Shown: one piece after another, positions 25,372 through 35,137 of the stretch
Position numbering within the stretch: the first letter of the stretch is position 1
How the letters are laid out: each line of letters starts with the position of its first letter
Assembly: GCF_900119315.1 (NCBI RefSeq)
Contig: NZ_LT827010.1
Location: forward strand, 6,357,001-6,421,000
Source: Actinoplanes sp. SE50/110
GTDB taxonomy: Bacteria; Actinomycetota; Actinomycetes; Mycobacteriales; Micromonosporaceae
DNA length: 64,000 nt
Reading direction: 5' to 3'
Position numbers and translations under genes: made by a program
The notes under the pieces: model-generated
Database searches by the model: none
What the model saw: the letters and a program-made list of their open reading frames with translations, nothing else
What the model was told of the DNA's origin: nothing

Positions 25372-28300
25372 TCATTCGGGCAGTTCTGGCCCGATGTTGC
25401 GCGGGTCGAACACGTTAAGGTCGTCGCCGAAGTCCTGGTCGACGTCTCGGTAGTGGAACCGGAATTGCGATACCTTGGCGGGTGGCACGACAGTGCCGCG
25501 GCTGGGCATGTGCGGCTGACTGACCAGGTAATACTCGACGCGGATCGCACCGGAACGAAGTCCCGCCGCGATGTCCGAATGGGCGCGGAGGAACAGCTGG
25601 AATTTCTTGTCCAGCTGCATGACGCGTTCCAGGTAGGGTCCGCTGCCTTGCTGGAGGCGTTCCCGGCCGTCGAGGCCGGCACTGCCACCTTTGGCTTCGA
25701 CGACAACGAGTCTGGTGGCGTTGCCGTGTTCGTCGCGGGCCACACCCCAGACGTCGAGTTCCCCTGATTTCGGATCGTCGTGGACCTCGCCGTGGATGTC
25801 GCCCTCCGGCACCCCCAGCGACTTGGCATACTCGCGGCCGGCGATCATACCGACGCGGTTGGAGGCCATCCCGCGGTCGCGATGCAGGTCGGCGTAGTCG
25901 TCCACCGCATCCTGCAGCGCCTCGATACGGGAGCGCAACTCGGGATGCTCGATGGCCAGCGGAGCCAGGCTCGATCTGGTCTTGGCAAATGATCTACGTC
26001 CGAGATCGTCGGCGGTGACGTGTCGCAGGCTGCCGGCCGGCTGCCCGGTCTGCGCTTCAATGCGGTCCAGGACGGCATTCAGATCGTCCATCTTCGCCGC
26101 ACGATCGCGAGCCGCACGGTCGAGTGGATCTGCTAGATCGTGGTACTGCTTGCTGTCACCGGCGATCTGCCCGGTGTGCTCAGCGGCCGGATCATGTCGA
26201 AGTTCCGGCAACTTGTCCTTCTCCGCGGTGACGTCCCAGCCCTTCGCTTTACGGAACGGGTCGTCGAGGAACTCGGGTCGGCCGTGCCCGTACTTCTGCA
26301 GTGTGCCGTCGGTAGTGCGGAAGGTATCCGCGGCGTCCCCCACGACGTGGTATCGCAGCGACTGGCCCGTCTGCTGGTGGGCCTCCACCAGGATGGTCTT
26401 GGACTCGTCCATCCATGGCGGACGAGGAACGTCGGTAGGCGGAAGCTTCAGATCAGCTTCGGTGAAAGTCCGCACACTGGGTGCGGGCGGCAAATCGCGT
26501 GCCGGACCGTTAAGCAGGTCGTTGAACCGGGCTGCGGCACCATCGCTGAAATGGTGCGCCGACGGATCGCCGAGAAGATCGGTGACAGCCTGGCGGCTCG
26601 CAACAGCGCGCGACTCGTCTCCACGCAGTCCGAGGTGGTCGAGGAGCTCACCCAGCCGGTCGCGCGCTCCTGCTTCTCCCGTCAGCGAGCGTTCGTGCCA
26701 GTCGAGCATCTCGGCGATCCGGCCGTGGTCATCCGGGCTCAGTTCCCGCGCGCCGGTGTCCTTGGGGCTGAGCATGTTCTTCTTGGGTGGAAACCGTTCG
26801 CCGGCCGCTCGCAAGCGCTCTTTCTGCAGGATCTCGGCGAGTTCGTGGCTGGTCACGGTGGAGATGTGTTCGGGTTTGGTCCCCGAGTTCGCCCGGACCC
26901 GCCACATGCCGCCGCGTCTGTCGCGCTCGGAGGTGCCGACGTGCTTGCGGTCCATCGATTCGGCGCCGAAGTCGACCTTGATGTCACGGCCGTCGCCGGT
27001 CCGGAGCACGTCAGGGCCGCCGTCTTCGGGCCGGTGGAAGTCGACGTTCTTGAACAGCCGGTCGAGGACTTCCGGCACCGCTTCACGGATCTCCCGGCCC
27101 ACCGACACGGTGTCCGCCGGCCGGCCGAAGCCGTGATACTCGCCGCCGATGACATGCTCGGAGTGGATCGGATCCAGCTCCGGAAGCCGGCGCGGCCAAT
27201 CCGGCAGCGCGTCACGCAGTTTGTCGATGTGCAGCAGCCGGCCAGTCAGGCTGGGCGGACGGGAAGTGCGCAGCTCGCCGAGCCGGGCGGCGATGTCGTC
27301 GGGCGAGGCAGAGCGCCGGACCGGCTGGCCGTCCTTGAACGCCGGATCGGTGAAATGCTGTTCCACCATCTGCTTGAACCGCTGCCCGGTGCCGTCCAAC
27401 CGGTCGGCCGGGGTGTCCAGGACCCGCTGCACTGTCTCCGGCCGTAGCCGCGCGGTGCCGTCCTGCTCCGGCTTGAACCGGCGGAACAGCGCACGGTCCA
27501 TCGCCGCCTGGTCAGCGGCCCGGTTCTCCGACCAGCGTTGGATCCGCCGCGCGTAGTCGCGCCAACGCCGCCCGTCCGGATCCGACGCCCGCCGACGGGG
27601 ATCATCGTGGCCGTCGTCTCGCTGCGACGGCCGGTCTCCCTGGTCACGGGATTCATCGCCGGTCGCGGTACGGCTGTTGCCGTTGTCGCGCGCCGGTCGT
27701 TCCGGGCCGCTGCCGTCCGGTTTCGTGCCGGCTGTGTCGCCGCGCGGATCCCGGCCCGGCGCCGATGAGGCCGGTTCGCCGGGTGGCCGGTCCGGACCGG
27801 CGATTCGCGGCGTCGGGCCTTCCGTGCGGGGGCTCGTGGTTTCGCCGGGTGCGAGATCGGCAGGTCGGGGGGTAGACAGGTCGGACCGGCCGATCTCCGC
27901 GGTCCGGGCCGCGATCGGTTCCGGTGCAACCGGCCGTGCCGGCTCGCCACCGGAAAATGCGGTCTCTGGGACTGCGGATCGGACTGCGGCTGGTTCGGGA
28001 ATGCGGGGGCCGCCGATCTCGGCGTGCCGCCCATACGCCGGCACCCCGGCTTCAGCTGGCCTGCCACCATCGGCGCCCTCGAATCGCGCTCCATGGAGGG
28101 CCGGCGCACCGCGTCCGGCCCCCGCCGTGCCTTCACGGCTGTCGCCGTGCACTTCCCGAGCGTGACTGTTGTCAGCGCCGGCCAGCCGCTGCGCCTCCCG
28201 GCCTGGGTCAGCTACGCCGTCAGAACCATCCGCTGCGCGCTCCGGCACGGCCCGATCCGAACCTGCAGACATGTCGCCGCGGCCGGTGTCGCTGTCGTTG

Positions 28301-29844
28301 GCCGCCTCGGGGAACCGGTCCGGGTGGCCGGTCTCCTGGCGGCCTCCCCCATCGGGTTCGACCACGCGCTGGTCGCCGCGATCCGCCGTGCCGCTCTGGC
28401 CGGCAGAAGTCTGCTCTGGCTTGCCACTCGCCTGCGGAGACTCGTCCCGCGCCGTGTCACCGAAGCCGGACCGCTGCTCACCGGTGCCTGGTTCGGCCCG
28501 CTGCGGACCGCCGCCTGGCTCCGCCTGCTGCACGCCCCCGGTCGACTCGCTGCGCTGGCCCGGCTCGGTGCTCGCACGATCGCCTGATTCGCCGCGCGCC
28601 TGCTGGTCGGCGCCCGAACTGCCAGTAGAGTGCTCTGATCCGCCACTGGTCGACGTCTGCTCGCTGCCGCCGGTGCCGTGATCGGCTGCGGGCCGCGGGC
28701 CAGCTTCGAACCCGGGCTCGCCAGCAGCCCGTGTCCCAGCTTGCGACCCGATGTCGCCGGCCGACCCCACGCCCGCCTCGGCACCCGGCGTGCCCAGTTC
28801 TCCCAGAGCGTTGTTCTCGCCGAGGCGTAGCCGCAGGTCGGCGCCGGCGTCACGGATTCCTCCGCGCATCCCTTTGGCCCCGAGCACCCCGCCGAACAGG
28901 GCCGCGGTCGCTACCCCGTCGAGGGGGTTGAAGCTGTCCCGGTCGACGTACAGGCCGTGTTCCTTGGCCCAGTCGGTGCCACCGAGCGCGTCGAACAGGT
29001 CGTCGCGGTACAGGCGCAGGTAGTTGTCGCCGAGCTGGCCGAGGGCCATCGCGCCGGCCTCGGTGAGCGGGTTGTGGCCGCCCATCGCGAGGGGGCCGCC
29101 GAGGAACCCGGCGAAGAACGAGTCGGTGACCTCACCGGCGAACTCGTACCCGTCGAAATGCGACAGCGGGTCATGGCCCTCAGCCTGCTGGATGCCCATG
29201 ATCCCGAGCTTGGTGCCGGCAGTGAACGCCGCGAACTGCAGCCCACGCCAGGCACCGGCTTTCAAAGCGGCGGTCAGGGCGCCCTTGAAGCCCTGCTTGA
29301 TGAGTTTGTCGACGAGTTCCTTGAGCGCGGTTTTGATCGCTTGGCGGCAGGTGGCGATCGCGAGGCCCTCACCGATGGCCGACAATCCCACCGTCTCGAT
29401 GATCGTCATGATCACCTCGAAGGTGGCCATCGCCAGCATGGCCAGGTTGACGACGTCCATCATCTTCGCGGCCTCGACGCTGAGCGCCGCACCGGACACC
29501 ATCTGCTGCATCTGCCCGAACGCATCGGCGTCCGCGTTCACCTGCTCCAGATACTTCTGCAGCCGCTCGTGCGTCTTGGTGGCCGCGCCGTCGCCCAGCC
29601 AGGTGCGGGTCAGGTCACCCAGCAGCGCCTGCACCTCGTGCGAGTGCTGGCGGTGCAGGTCCGCGGCCCGGCCGTAGGCGTCGGCCAGGTCGTACAACTC
29701 AAGCTCCCGGCCCTCGGGAATGTCGACCAGCATCTCCAGGACCGGGCCCAGGATCGGCACCCACTGCTCACACTCGCGGAAGAAATCCAGGAACTCGTCC
29801 AGGACCGTGTCGATGACCGACCCGACGCCGTTACTGCCCGCCAT
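25372..29844 (-). CDS. WXG100-type polymorphic toxin with predicted PD-(D/E)xK nuclease tip
   Basis: A 1490-residue protein. Residues 1-130 are a helical WXG100/CpnT-like head (TRTWLGDGAATKTHERLQKYL). A hydrophobic region lies at about 140-230. A long disordered linker rich in E, G, R, S and P covers about 345-790. A conserved middle follows (IHSEHVIGGEYHGFG, then TSHELAEILQKER). The last 250 residues form the tip: GELDVWGVARDEHGN, LVVVEAKGG and RLQQGS fit the D...ExK...Q plan of restriction-endonuclease-fold toxins. Export through a type VII system is inferred from the head and the WXG partner 22 nt upstream. Relics of related tips lie downstream. Confidence 0.85.
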   Translation of the reverse strand: MAGSNGVGSVIDTVLDEFLDFFRECEQWVPILGPVLEMLVDIPEGRELELYDLADAYGRAADLHRQHSHEVQALLGDLTRTWLGDGAATKTHERLQKYLEQVNADADAFGQMQQMVSGAALSVEAAKMMDVVNLAMLAMATFEVIMTIIETVGLSAIGEGLAIATCRQAIKTALKELVDKLIKQGFKGALTAALKAGAWRGLQFAAFTAGTKLGIMGIQQAEGHDPLSHFDGYEFAGEVTDSFFAGFLGGPLAMGGHNPLTEAGAMALGQLGDNYLRLYRDDLFDALGGTDWAKEHGLYVDRDSFNPLDGVATAALFGGVLGAKGMRGGIRDAGADLRLRLGENNALGELGTPGAEAGVGSAGDIGSQAGTRAAGEPGFEAGPRPAADHGTGGSEQTSTSGGSEHSTGSSGADQQARGESGDRASTEPGQRSESTGGVQQAEPGGGPQRAEPGTGEQRSGFGDTARDESPQASGKPEQTSAGQSGTADRGDQRVVEPDGGGRQETGHPDRFPEAANDSDTGRGDMSAGSDRAVPERAADGSDGVADPGREAQRLAGADNSHAREVHGDSREGTAGAGRGAPALHGARFEGADGGRPAEAGVPAYGRHAEIGGPRIPEPAAVRSAVPETAFSGGEPARPVAPEPIAARTAEIGRSDLSTPRPADLAPGETTSPRTEGPTPRIAGPDRPPGEPASSAPGRDPRGDTAGTKPDGSGPERPARDNGNSRTATGDESRDQGDRPSQRDDGHDDPRRRASDPDGRRWRDYARRIQRWSENRAADQAAMDRALFRRFKPEQDGTARLRPETVQRVLDTPADRLDGTGQRFKQMVEQHFTDPAFKDGQPVRRSASPDDIAARLGELRTSRPPSLTGRLLHIDKLRDALPDWPRRLPELDPIHSEHVIGGEYHGFGRPADTVSVGREIREAVPEVLDRLFKNVDFHRPEDGGPDVLRTGDGRDIKVDFGAESMDRKHVGTSERDRRGGMWRVRANSGTKPEHISTVTSHELAEILQKERLRAAGERFPPKKNMLSPKDTGARELSPDDHGRIAEMLDWHERSLTGEAGARDRLGELLDHLGLRGDESRAVASRQAVTDLLGDPSAHHFSDGAAARFNDLLNGPARDLPPAPSVRTFTEADLKLPPTDVPRPPWMDESKTILVEAHQQTGQSLRYHVVGDAADTFRTTDGTLQKYGHGRPEFLDDPFRKAKGWDVTAEKDKLPELRHDPAAEHTGQIAGDSKQYHDLADPLDRAARDRAAKMDDLNAVLDRIEAQTGQPAGSLRHVTADDLGRRSFAKTRSSLAPLAIEHPELRSRIEALQDAVDDYADLHRDRGMASNRVGMIAGREYAKSLGVPEGDIHGEVHDDPKSGELDVWGVARDEHGNATRLVVVEAKGGSAGLDGRERLQQGSGPYLERVMQLDKKFQLFLRAHSDIAAGLRSGAIRVEYYLVSQPHMPSRGTVVPPAKVSQFRFHYRDVDQDFGDDLNVFDPRNIGPELPE

Positions 29845-29866
29845 CAGAACCCGCCGATCGGCCGGA

Positions 29867-30214
29867 TCACACCGCGCCCGCGATGTCGGCGCCGCCGGTC
29901 AGATCCGCCGACTCGACGGTCTGCATCGCGGTCACCACCGTGCCACCCAACTCATCGAGCAGGTCACCCGCGGCGTGCAGCCGATCCTGCATGGCCAGCG
30001 CGAGCGAGCCGGCGCCTTCCACCGGCTTGTGGTACTGCTCAGCGAACGCCTTACCCGCCTGATCATTGCCCCACGGCTGACCCTGGTCGAGGCCTTGGAT
30101 GTCACCGAGGATCTGCCGCGCCTGCTCCTTGAAATCCTGCGCTTGCGCCCGCAACCGGGCACCGATCTGCGCGACCGCTTCCGTGCCCTCCGGCAACTCC
30201 AGATACGAACTCAT
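29867..30214 (-). CDS. WXG100/ESAT-6-like small secreted partner
   Basis: A 115-residue helical-hairpin protein with a W-G turn (GQPWGNDQAGKAFAEQY) at about residues 47-63. This is the hallmark of WXG100 proteins that dimerise with the toxin head for type VII export. It starts MSSYLELPEG and sits between SseB and the toxin gene in one operon. No ESX secretion core is present in the window. Confidence 0.82.
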   Translation of the reverse strand: MSSYLELPEGTEAVAQIGARLRAQAQDFKEQARQILGDIQGLDQGQPWGNDQAGKAFAEQYHKPVEGAGSLALAMQDRLHAAGDLLDELGGTVVTAMQTVESADLTGGADIAGAV

Positions 30215-30286
30215 CGACGCAAACCCTCCCCGCCCGGATCGAAGCTCATTGTGCCTGACTCATGCCAAGAGTACGGAGGATAGCTG

Positions 30287-31471
30287 TCACCGCGCTTCAC
30301 CACGCAACACACTCATGATCGACGGCCGCCACCACGACAGCTCGGCATCGTAGGTGGCAACCACGATCTCCTGCCCGGCTACCAGCCGGACCAGCTGCGC
30401 GCCGTACGGCAGCTCCAGCTCCACCACCGGGCGCGTTGCCGCACCGAGAGTCTCGTCCTCGTGCCAGCGCACCAGATACCCGTCAAGGATCCCGACCGCA
30501 CCAGCCGGCCCGACCGAAGCACTGATCCGCCCGCCACCGGCGGCCAACCAGCCCAACGCCACGCTAGGGTCGACCAGCGCCTGCACCCGGCGCATCCGCG
30601 GCCCGGCCACTACCGGCTGCTCAGCGAGCGGCTCGTTCTCAGAACCGCTCTGCGAGGCTGAGGTCCGACGGAGCACCAGTTCCTGCGCCCAGCGCCACAG
30701 ATCCGGCACTTGGGCCCCGGTGAACTCGGCGATCATCGGCGAGCCCGGGTTGACCACCATCCGGTACGCGGCGCCGGGCCAGGCACGCACCACCGACAGC
30801 AGCGGCACCTCGACAACCGCGGGCCTGTCCGCCGAATCGGGCCACACATCCCGTAACCGCTGCCGCGAGGTGAACAGCGGCACCGTGGCCACACCCGCGG
30901 CGCGCTGCACCAGCCACGGAAAGCCCGGCTTCCCGAGATCATCCGCACCGGCCGGACCGGCCAGCGGCAGCAACACGTCCGCGGTGACCAGCAGATCGAG
31001 ATAGACCTCGGCATCACCGGCGCGCTGCGCGGCACGCATCGCCCGCTCCCGCTCACCACCCGGCGCGAACGGAGGCTCCGCGGCCACCTCCTCGCCCAGC
31101 AGACGCACCTGCTCCGCGTCCAGGTAGGCGCCGATCGGGGTGTTCGGGCTGACGGCGAGTCCCCACGCCGGGTTCGGCCACGACCCGGCCAGCTCGGCGA
31201 ACGTCGTGCGCCGCCAGCCGACGCCCACCGCCGGAATCGCCTCCTGCAAGGCTTCCACCGAGGTGTAGACCAGCAGAAACGTCCGGCCACCCCGCTCACG
31301 GGTCAGCAGCCGCTGCCCGCTCGCACCGTCATCGGCGAAGCCCGGCAAAAACAGGTCAGCATGGAGCAGTACGTCGGCGAACCTGTCCGCGTCGTCATCC
31401 GCCCATGCTCGCGCCAGCCGCCGCTCAGCACTGTTCGCCGCTGCCCACGCTGCCCCGCCCACACCCCGCAA
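30287..31471 (-). CDS. SseB-domain protein
   Basis: A 394-residue soluble protein with two SseB N-terminal-type repeats (about 15-130 and 135-250). Signatures are FLLVYTSVEALQEAIPA and VPLFTSRQRLRDVWP, each followed by a WP.NPAWGLAVSPNTPI-like strand. The last 120 residues form a separate beta-rich part. SseB proteins recur next to WXG toxins in actinomycetes, probably as accessory or chaperone proteins. Its start lies 1 nt past the SUKH stop, so the genes are coupled. Confidence 0.82.
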   Translation of the reverse strand: MRGVGGAAWAAANSAERRLARAWADDDADRFADVLLHADLFLPGFADDGASGQRLLTRERGGRTFLLVYTSVEALQEAIPAVGVGWRRTTFAELAGSWPNPAWGLAVSPNTPIGAYLDAEQVRLLGEEVAAEPPFAPGGERERAMRAAQRAGDAEVYLDLLVTADVLLPLAGPAGADDLGKPGFPWLVQRAAGVATVPLFTSRQRLRDVWPDSADRPAVVEVPLLSVVRAWPGAAYRMVVNPGSPMIAEFTGAQVPDLWRWAQELVLRRTSASQSGSENEPLAEQPVVAGPRMRRVQALVDPSVALGWLAAGGGRISASVGPAGAVGILDGYLVRWHEDETLGAATRPVVELELPYGAQLVRLVAGQEIVVATYDAELSWWRPSIMSVLRGEAR

Positions 31472-31472
31472 C

Positions 31473-32543
31473 CTACAACATCAGATCATCGACAGATATC
31501 GAACGCTGCTGCGGGACGGCCTGCCACTCGGCACGCATCCGTTCAGGAAGCGCCGCACCGGCAAGCTCCGGCCGCACCTCACGGACCAGCCCGCCGGCCA
31601 CCAGATCCTCGACCACCTCCAGCAGCACCGCAGCCGGCCGCCGCAACCCCGCCCAGAACTCGTCGAAGTCCCCGGCGCAGCGCCGCAACAACCGCCCGCA
31701 GATCTCCGCTGGCCCCAGACTGTCGTCATCACGCGGATCGTCGTCGTCGAAGAACCACACACTGCCCGCATCCGGACCAGCCACCCGTATCGCGAGGATC
31801 CCGCCCTGCACAAACCCGACCGGCAGGAATTCGCCCGTGAACCGGTCCCCCAGCCACCGCGGCGCATACCCCAGATCCTGCAGCATGTCGTCGCGGCCCA
31901 AACCGAACAGCGGCTGATCGACCACCATCCCCGCGACCGCCGACACTGCCGGCTCGGCCGGGCCCACACCATTACCCGCCGCCAGAAAACGCCGATACGC
32001 CGGCGGCAGGCCGTACCCGAGCAACGCCTCCACCTCAGCAATGATCGGCTCGGAAACCACTTCGCCGTTACCACGCTCGACCGGCGCCACGCCGGTCCGT
32101 ACTCCGGAGCCCGGCCGGCCCACCGGCAGCGTACGGCTGCCGCCGCCATGCCGGAACGCGCCGTGCAACTCGACCGGCACCAACGCCACCCGCCGTGCCC
32201 GCTCACCACTCACCGGCAGCCGCGCCCAGCACCAGCCCGGCGGCGTCGCCGTCGCGTGAGGCAAACCCACCCGCAGGTCCGGCCACAGCGGATCAGCACC
32301 CAGCATCACCCGATTCGCCGCGAGCACATCGAAAACCCGGTGCTCATCACCGGTCAACTCGGCGATCGGCGCCGGCAACTCGACCACCGTACGCGCATAC
32401 AACACCCAATCCGGAAACCCGGCGGCATCGATCAGCACACCCTGCCGATACCGCACCCGCAGACCTGCCGACCCGGGATGGATCACCGTCATCGCCTGCC
32501 ACGCACCCGGCATCACCGGCCGCTCACGACCATTCACCGGCAT
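31473..32543 (-). CDS. SUKH/SMI1-KNR4 domain protein
   Basis: A 356-residue protein. The middle part, IIAEVEALLGYGLPPAYRRF then LAAGNGVG, is the start of a SUKH domain. Conserved later elements are DMLQDLGYAPRWLGDRF and GSVWFFDDDD. SUKH proteins are a major class of immunity proteins for nuclease toxins. This one lies upstream of the toxin with an unrelated N-terminal extension, so it may be structural or protective. The reading frame overlaps the YbaB gene by 20 nt. Confidence 0.82.
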   Translation of the reverse strand: MPVNGRERPVMPGAWQAMTVIHPGSAGLRVRYRQGVLIDAAGFPDWVLYARTVVELPAPIAELTGDEHRVFDVLAANRVMLGADPLWPDLRVGLPHATATPPGWCWARLPVSGERARRVALVPVELHGAFRHGGGSRTLPVGRPGSGVRTGVAPVERGNGEVVSEPIIAEVEALLGYGLPPAYRRFLAAGNGVGPAEPAVSAVAGMVVDQPLFGLGRDDMLQDLGYAPRWLGDRFTGEFLPVGFVQGGILAIRVAGPDAGSVWFFDDDDPRDDDSLGPAEICGRLLRRCAGDFDEFWAGLRRPAAVLLEVVEDLVAGGLVREVRPELAGAALPERMRAEWQAVPQQRSISVDDLML

Positions 32544-32937
32544 CCAGCACCCGACTCAGATCACCGTCATGGGCCCGCATCAAGTCCCGCACCCCCAGCG
32601 GACGCTGTGCACCCGATGCCAGCAGACCGCCGATCTTCGGCAGCCGCGCATCCACCAACTCCCGCGTCTGCTCCACCGCCTGCTCCACCGCGGCCCGCGC
32701 CGTCGCCAGAATCGTCGCCGCCAACGCACCCGCATTCGGCCGCCGATACACCCGCGGATCAATCCGCAAATCCACCAACTGGCCCCGCGGACCCACCACC
32801 ACCGTCACCAGCCCATCCGGCGACGTCGCAGACCCGGTGACGCTCAACACCCGCCGCTGCGTCTCCGCCGCATCCCCTAACGAACGCCGCAACTCCTGAG
32901 CCAAGCTCATCAGGGCTGACGGATCAACCTCGCTCAT
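32524..32937 (-). CDS. YbaB/EbfC-family protein
   Basis: A 137-residue protein with the YbaB/EbfC fold pattern: an N-terminal coiled coil, GSATSPDGLVTVVVGPRGQL, LVDLRIDPRVY and a C-terminal helix. It is the first gene of the toxin operon. YbaB-like proteins stand at this place in many WXG-toxin loci; nucleoid binding is the family function, and its role here is unknown. Confidence 0.82.
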   Translation of the reverse strand: MSEVDPSALMSLAQELRRSLGDAAETQRRVLSVTGSATSPDGLVTVVVGPRGQLVDLRIDPRVYRRPNAGALAATILATARAAVEQAVEQTRELVDARLPKIGGLLASGAQRPLGVRDLMRAHDGDLSRVLDAGEWS

Positions 32938-33193
32938 GCCACCACCCAGGAACGCTAGTACGACCTTGCGTACATCAGAGTAGGGAACGGCACAACGCTA
33001 CCGCCCGCCTGCGACGGAAACATTCCAGTCACCCGAGCGACGAGACGTTCGCCTTAACACGTCTCCGCTGGGGTGCCCCGCCTCGAGATCGATGACAAGC
33101 AACACAAGAGACAGATCACTGTGGCCCTTGTGGCAGTTGACCGACCGTTGTCAGGATCGGAACAACACCGAAACCCACGGGGAGGGTTACTAA

Positions 33194-33799
33194 GTGTCAC
33201 ATCTGCACTCGAAGCGGCTCGCTGGCGTTGCCGTTGCTGCGACCGCAGGTCTGCTGCTGCTAGCAGCACCGGCCCAGGCGGCACCTTCGGCGGGAGCCGC
33301 CAACGCCACGCCGAAACCTCCGGCACCTACCGCTGCTGAGATTGAGGCCAACAATGCCGCCGTGCGGGCGTCGCTGCCGTCGAACGTAACTATGACAGTT
33401 ATGGGGAAACTGCCGAAGCTTGAGGGCCCGATTGACCACTACACCCAGGACGGTCCCACAACGACAACGGGAGTATCGACTTTCGCGGTCGCCACACTTC
33501 CGTTCTCCTTCACGTTCACTCATTTCTGGGACCACGACGGCCGAGAGTTCAGGTCTGCCCATAAGACGGTCTGCATGGACATTGAAGCCGAGTGGGATAT
33601 TCCTCAAGGTTCGTATCACAAATTCAAAGTCGGCCTTCGCGGCTCGGATGTCACCGTCCCCACCGACGGGGTGGCGCGTTCCTACTGCTGGTCGGGCGTT
33701 CCGACGAACACGATCATCAACTTCTACTATTACTCTACGGAAAATGTCAATGGCGACATCGCAAAGGCTTCCGGTAGCGGCCGGGTCCGCTATTCGTGA
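33194..33799 (+). CDS. Secreted protein of unknown function
   Basis: A 201-residue exported protein. The GTG at 33194 follows GGGGAGGG. The signal peptide is MSHLHSKRLAGVAVAATAGL then LLLAAPAQAAP. The mature part has two cysteines (KTVCMDIEAE and RSYCWSG) that could form a disulphide and a beta-rich pattern of aromatic residues. No family recognised. A strong terminator follows at once, so it is monocistronic. Confidence 0.75.
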   Translation: MSHLHSKRLAGVAVAATAGLLLLAAPAQAAPSAGAANATPKPPAPTAAEIEANNAAVRASLPSNVTMTVMGKLPKLEGPIDHYTQDGPTTTTGVSTFAVATLPFSFTFTHFWDHDGREFRSAHKTVCMDIEAEWDIPQGSYHKFKVGLRGSDVTVPTDGVARSYCWSGVPTNTIINFYYYSTENVNGDIAKASGSGRVRYS

Positions 33800-33818
33800 A
33801 CGTCACCTGAATAGTTGA

Positions 33819-33857
33819 GATGCGCGGAGGCAACTCGCCTCCGCGCATCCTTTTTAG
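33819..33857 (+). terminator. Rho-independent terminator
   Basis: A perfect 13-bp stem (GATGCGCGGAGGC / GCCTCCGCGCATC), a 5-nt loop and then CTTTTT. It ends the secreted-protein gene and stands between two convergent genes. Confidence 0.92.
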
Positions 33858-35137
33858 CGGCCGCCGCCGGCTGGCGGCGTCATAATGGACAACGTTGTTA
33901 TATGTGCAATATCAGCTGTAGGGCTGAGTTTCACCGTGGTGGCTCCGGCCACCTTCTCTGCAGACGCTCGTCCAACCGTGACAGCGCCAATCTGGTTGTT
34001 CTGTTGGGAAGGGTCCGGCATCACGACGCGATTATCCTGATATATCTCACCGCCTGCCGGCACATTTTCCATCACCAAACCTCCGCCAGTGCCACGCACG
34101 GATCCCGGGACGTTGCTGATATCGGTATACACCTGGCCTGCGAAACCGGCACTGGTAACCAGGTCAATAGTGGCTTGGCCGCGCGTCGCGTCTACTGCCC
34201 CAACCCGTCCGACCAAACCTGCCGCTACGACAGCGAGCTGCCCCTTCCGAACCGCCTGATCTGTCGAGAACGCCACGATTAACTGCTCGCCACCTCTAGC
34301 GACCACCTGGGCAGGCACGGCTCGCGGGTCGCCGGTAACACCATCTTCACCGGGAACTTCGAAAACCTTCGTCGCTTTAGCGAAGGGCCTATCCGGCTTG
34401 ATGAAGCCAGTAATCGTCACTGTTTGCGCTGTCGCAGTGATCGGAAATCGCTCTACAACAAGGCGGCTAGTGGGCCCGTCCGGATCTTGTGTCATTTCAT
34501 CGTCGATCGCGGTGCTCGATACACGCACCGCGGTAACCCCCGGCATAGCCACAGCAATAGCGGAGGTTCCCGCGAGGTCAACACTTGCCGCGCCCGGAGC
34601 GCCAGTCAACCGGGGGCTCACCAGACTGATGACCTGCGTCTTCACCGGGTCTGGCGCCGGTCGGTCGACCCGCATCCGCAGGGCGTCCGCCGCACCGGAA
34701 TCACCGGTGAAGAAGGCCAACCGTGCGGCTCCCTGCTTGTCGTATCCCTCCAGGACGACCACCGCTGAATGTAGGCGCGGGCTGTGCATCGCGACGAGGG
34801 CCCGGACGGCCGTATGCGGACCCGTCGAGCTGGCATGGTCCCAGACGCCAGTGGCGTCGCGCACTAGACCAACGTCTAAGTCTCCCACCGGAGACCAACC
34901 TAAGAACGGGCCGTCCGGCGGAGATGCCGCGAGTTCGGCGGTGGAGCCGAATCCAACGACCCGGAACATCGTTGCCAAAATCGCCAGACACACGGCAGCT
35001 CCGGCCCCGGCTGCGACTCGGCGCCGTCCGCGTAGTCGGGCCGCTCGCCTCATGACCTGGTTCTCATAGCCCTCGACCGGTAGCACCGGCTCGGCCAGAT
35101 CTACCAGGCCGTCACGCAACTCCGTCGTGTCATGCAT
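33854..35137 (-). CDS. Membrane protein encoded with a SigE-type sigma factor, likely anti-sigma
   Basis: A 427-residue protein starting MHDTTELRDGLVDLAEPVLP. It has a short cytoplasmic N-terminus, one transmembrane helix at about residues 45-65 (AAGAGAAVCLAILATMF) and a large extracytoplasmic domain. It overlaps the sigma-factor stop by 8 nt, with AAAGGTG upstream. Single-pass proteins in this position usually control the sigma factor. There is no zinc-finger anti-sigma motif, so the assignment rests on context. Confidence 0.75.
   Translation of the reverse strand: MHDTTELRDGLVDLAEPVLPVEGYENQVMRRAARLRGRRRVAAGAGAAVCLAILATMFRVVGFGSTAELAASPPDGPFLGWSPVGDLDVGLVRDATGVWDHASSTGPHTAVRALVAMHSPRLHSAVVVLEGYDKQGAARLAFFTGDSGAADALRMRVDRPAPDPVKTQVISLVSPRLTGAPGAASVDLAGTSAIAVAMPGVTAVRVSSTAIDDEMTQDPDGPTSRLVVERFPITATAQTVTITGFIKPDRPFAKATKVFEVPGEDGVTGDPRAVPAQVVARGGEQLIVAFSTDQAVRKGQLAVVAAGLVGRVGAVDATRGQATIDLVTSAGFAGQVYTDISNVPGSVRGTGGGLVMENVPAGGEIYQDNRVVMPDPSQQNNQIGAVTVGRASAEKVAGATTVKLSPTADIAHITTLSIMTPPAGGGR

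Noticed and set aside
25952..27447. Overlapping plus-strand frames of 394 and 435 residues within the toxin gene
   Set aside because: No recognisable domain; long antisense frames are expected at this GC content and the toxin frame is conserved in motif and context.
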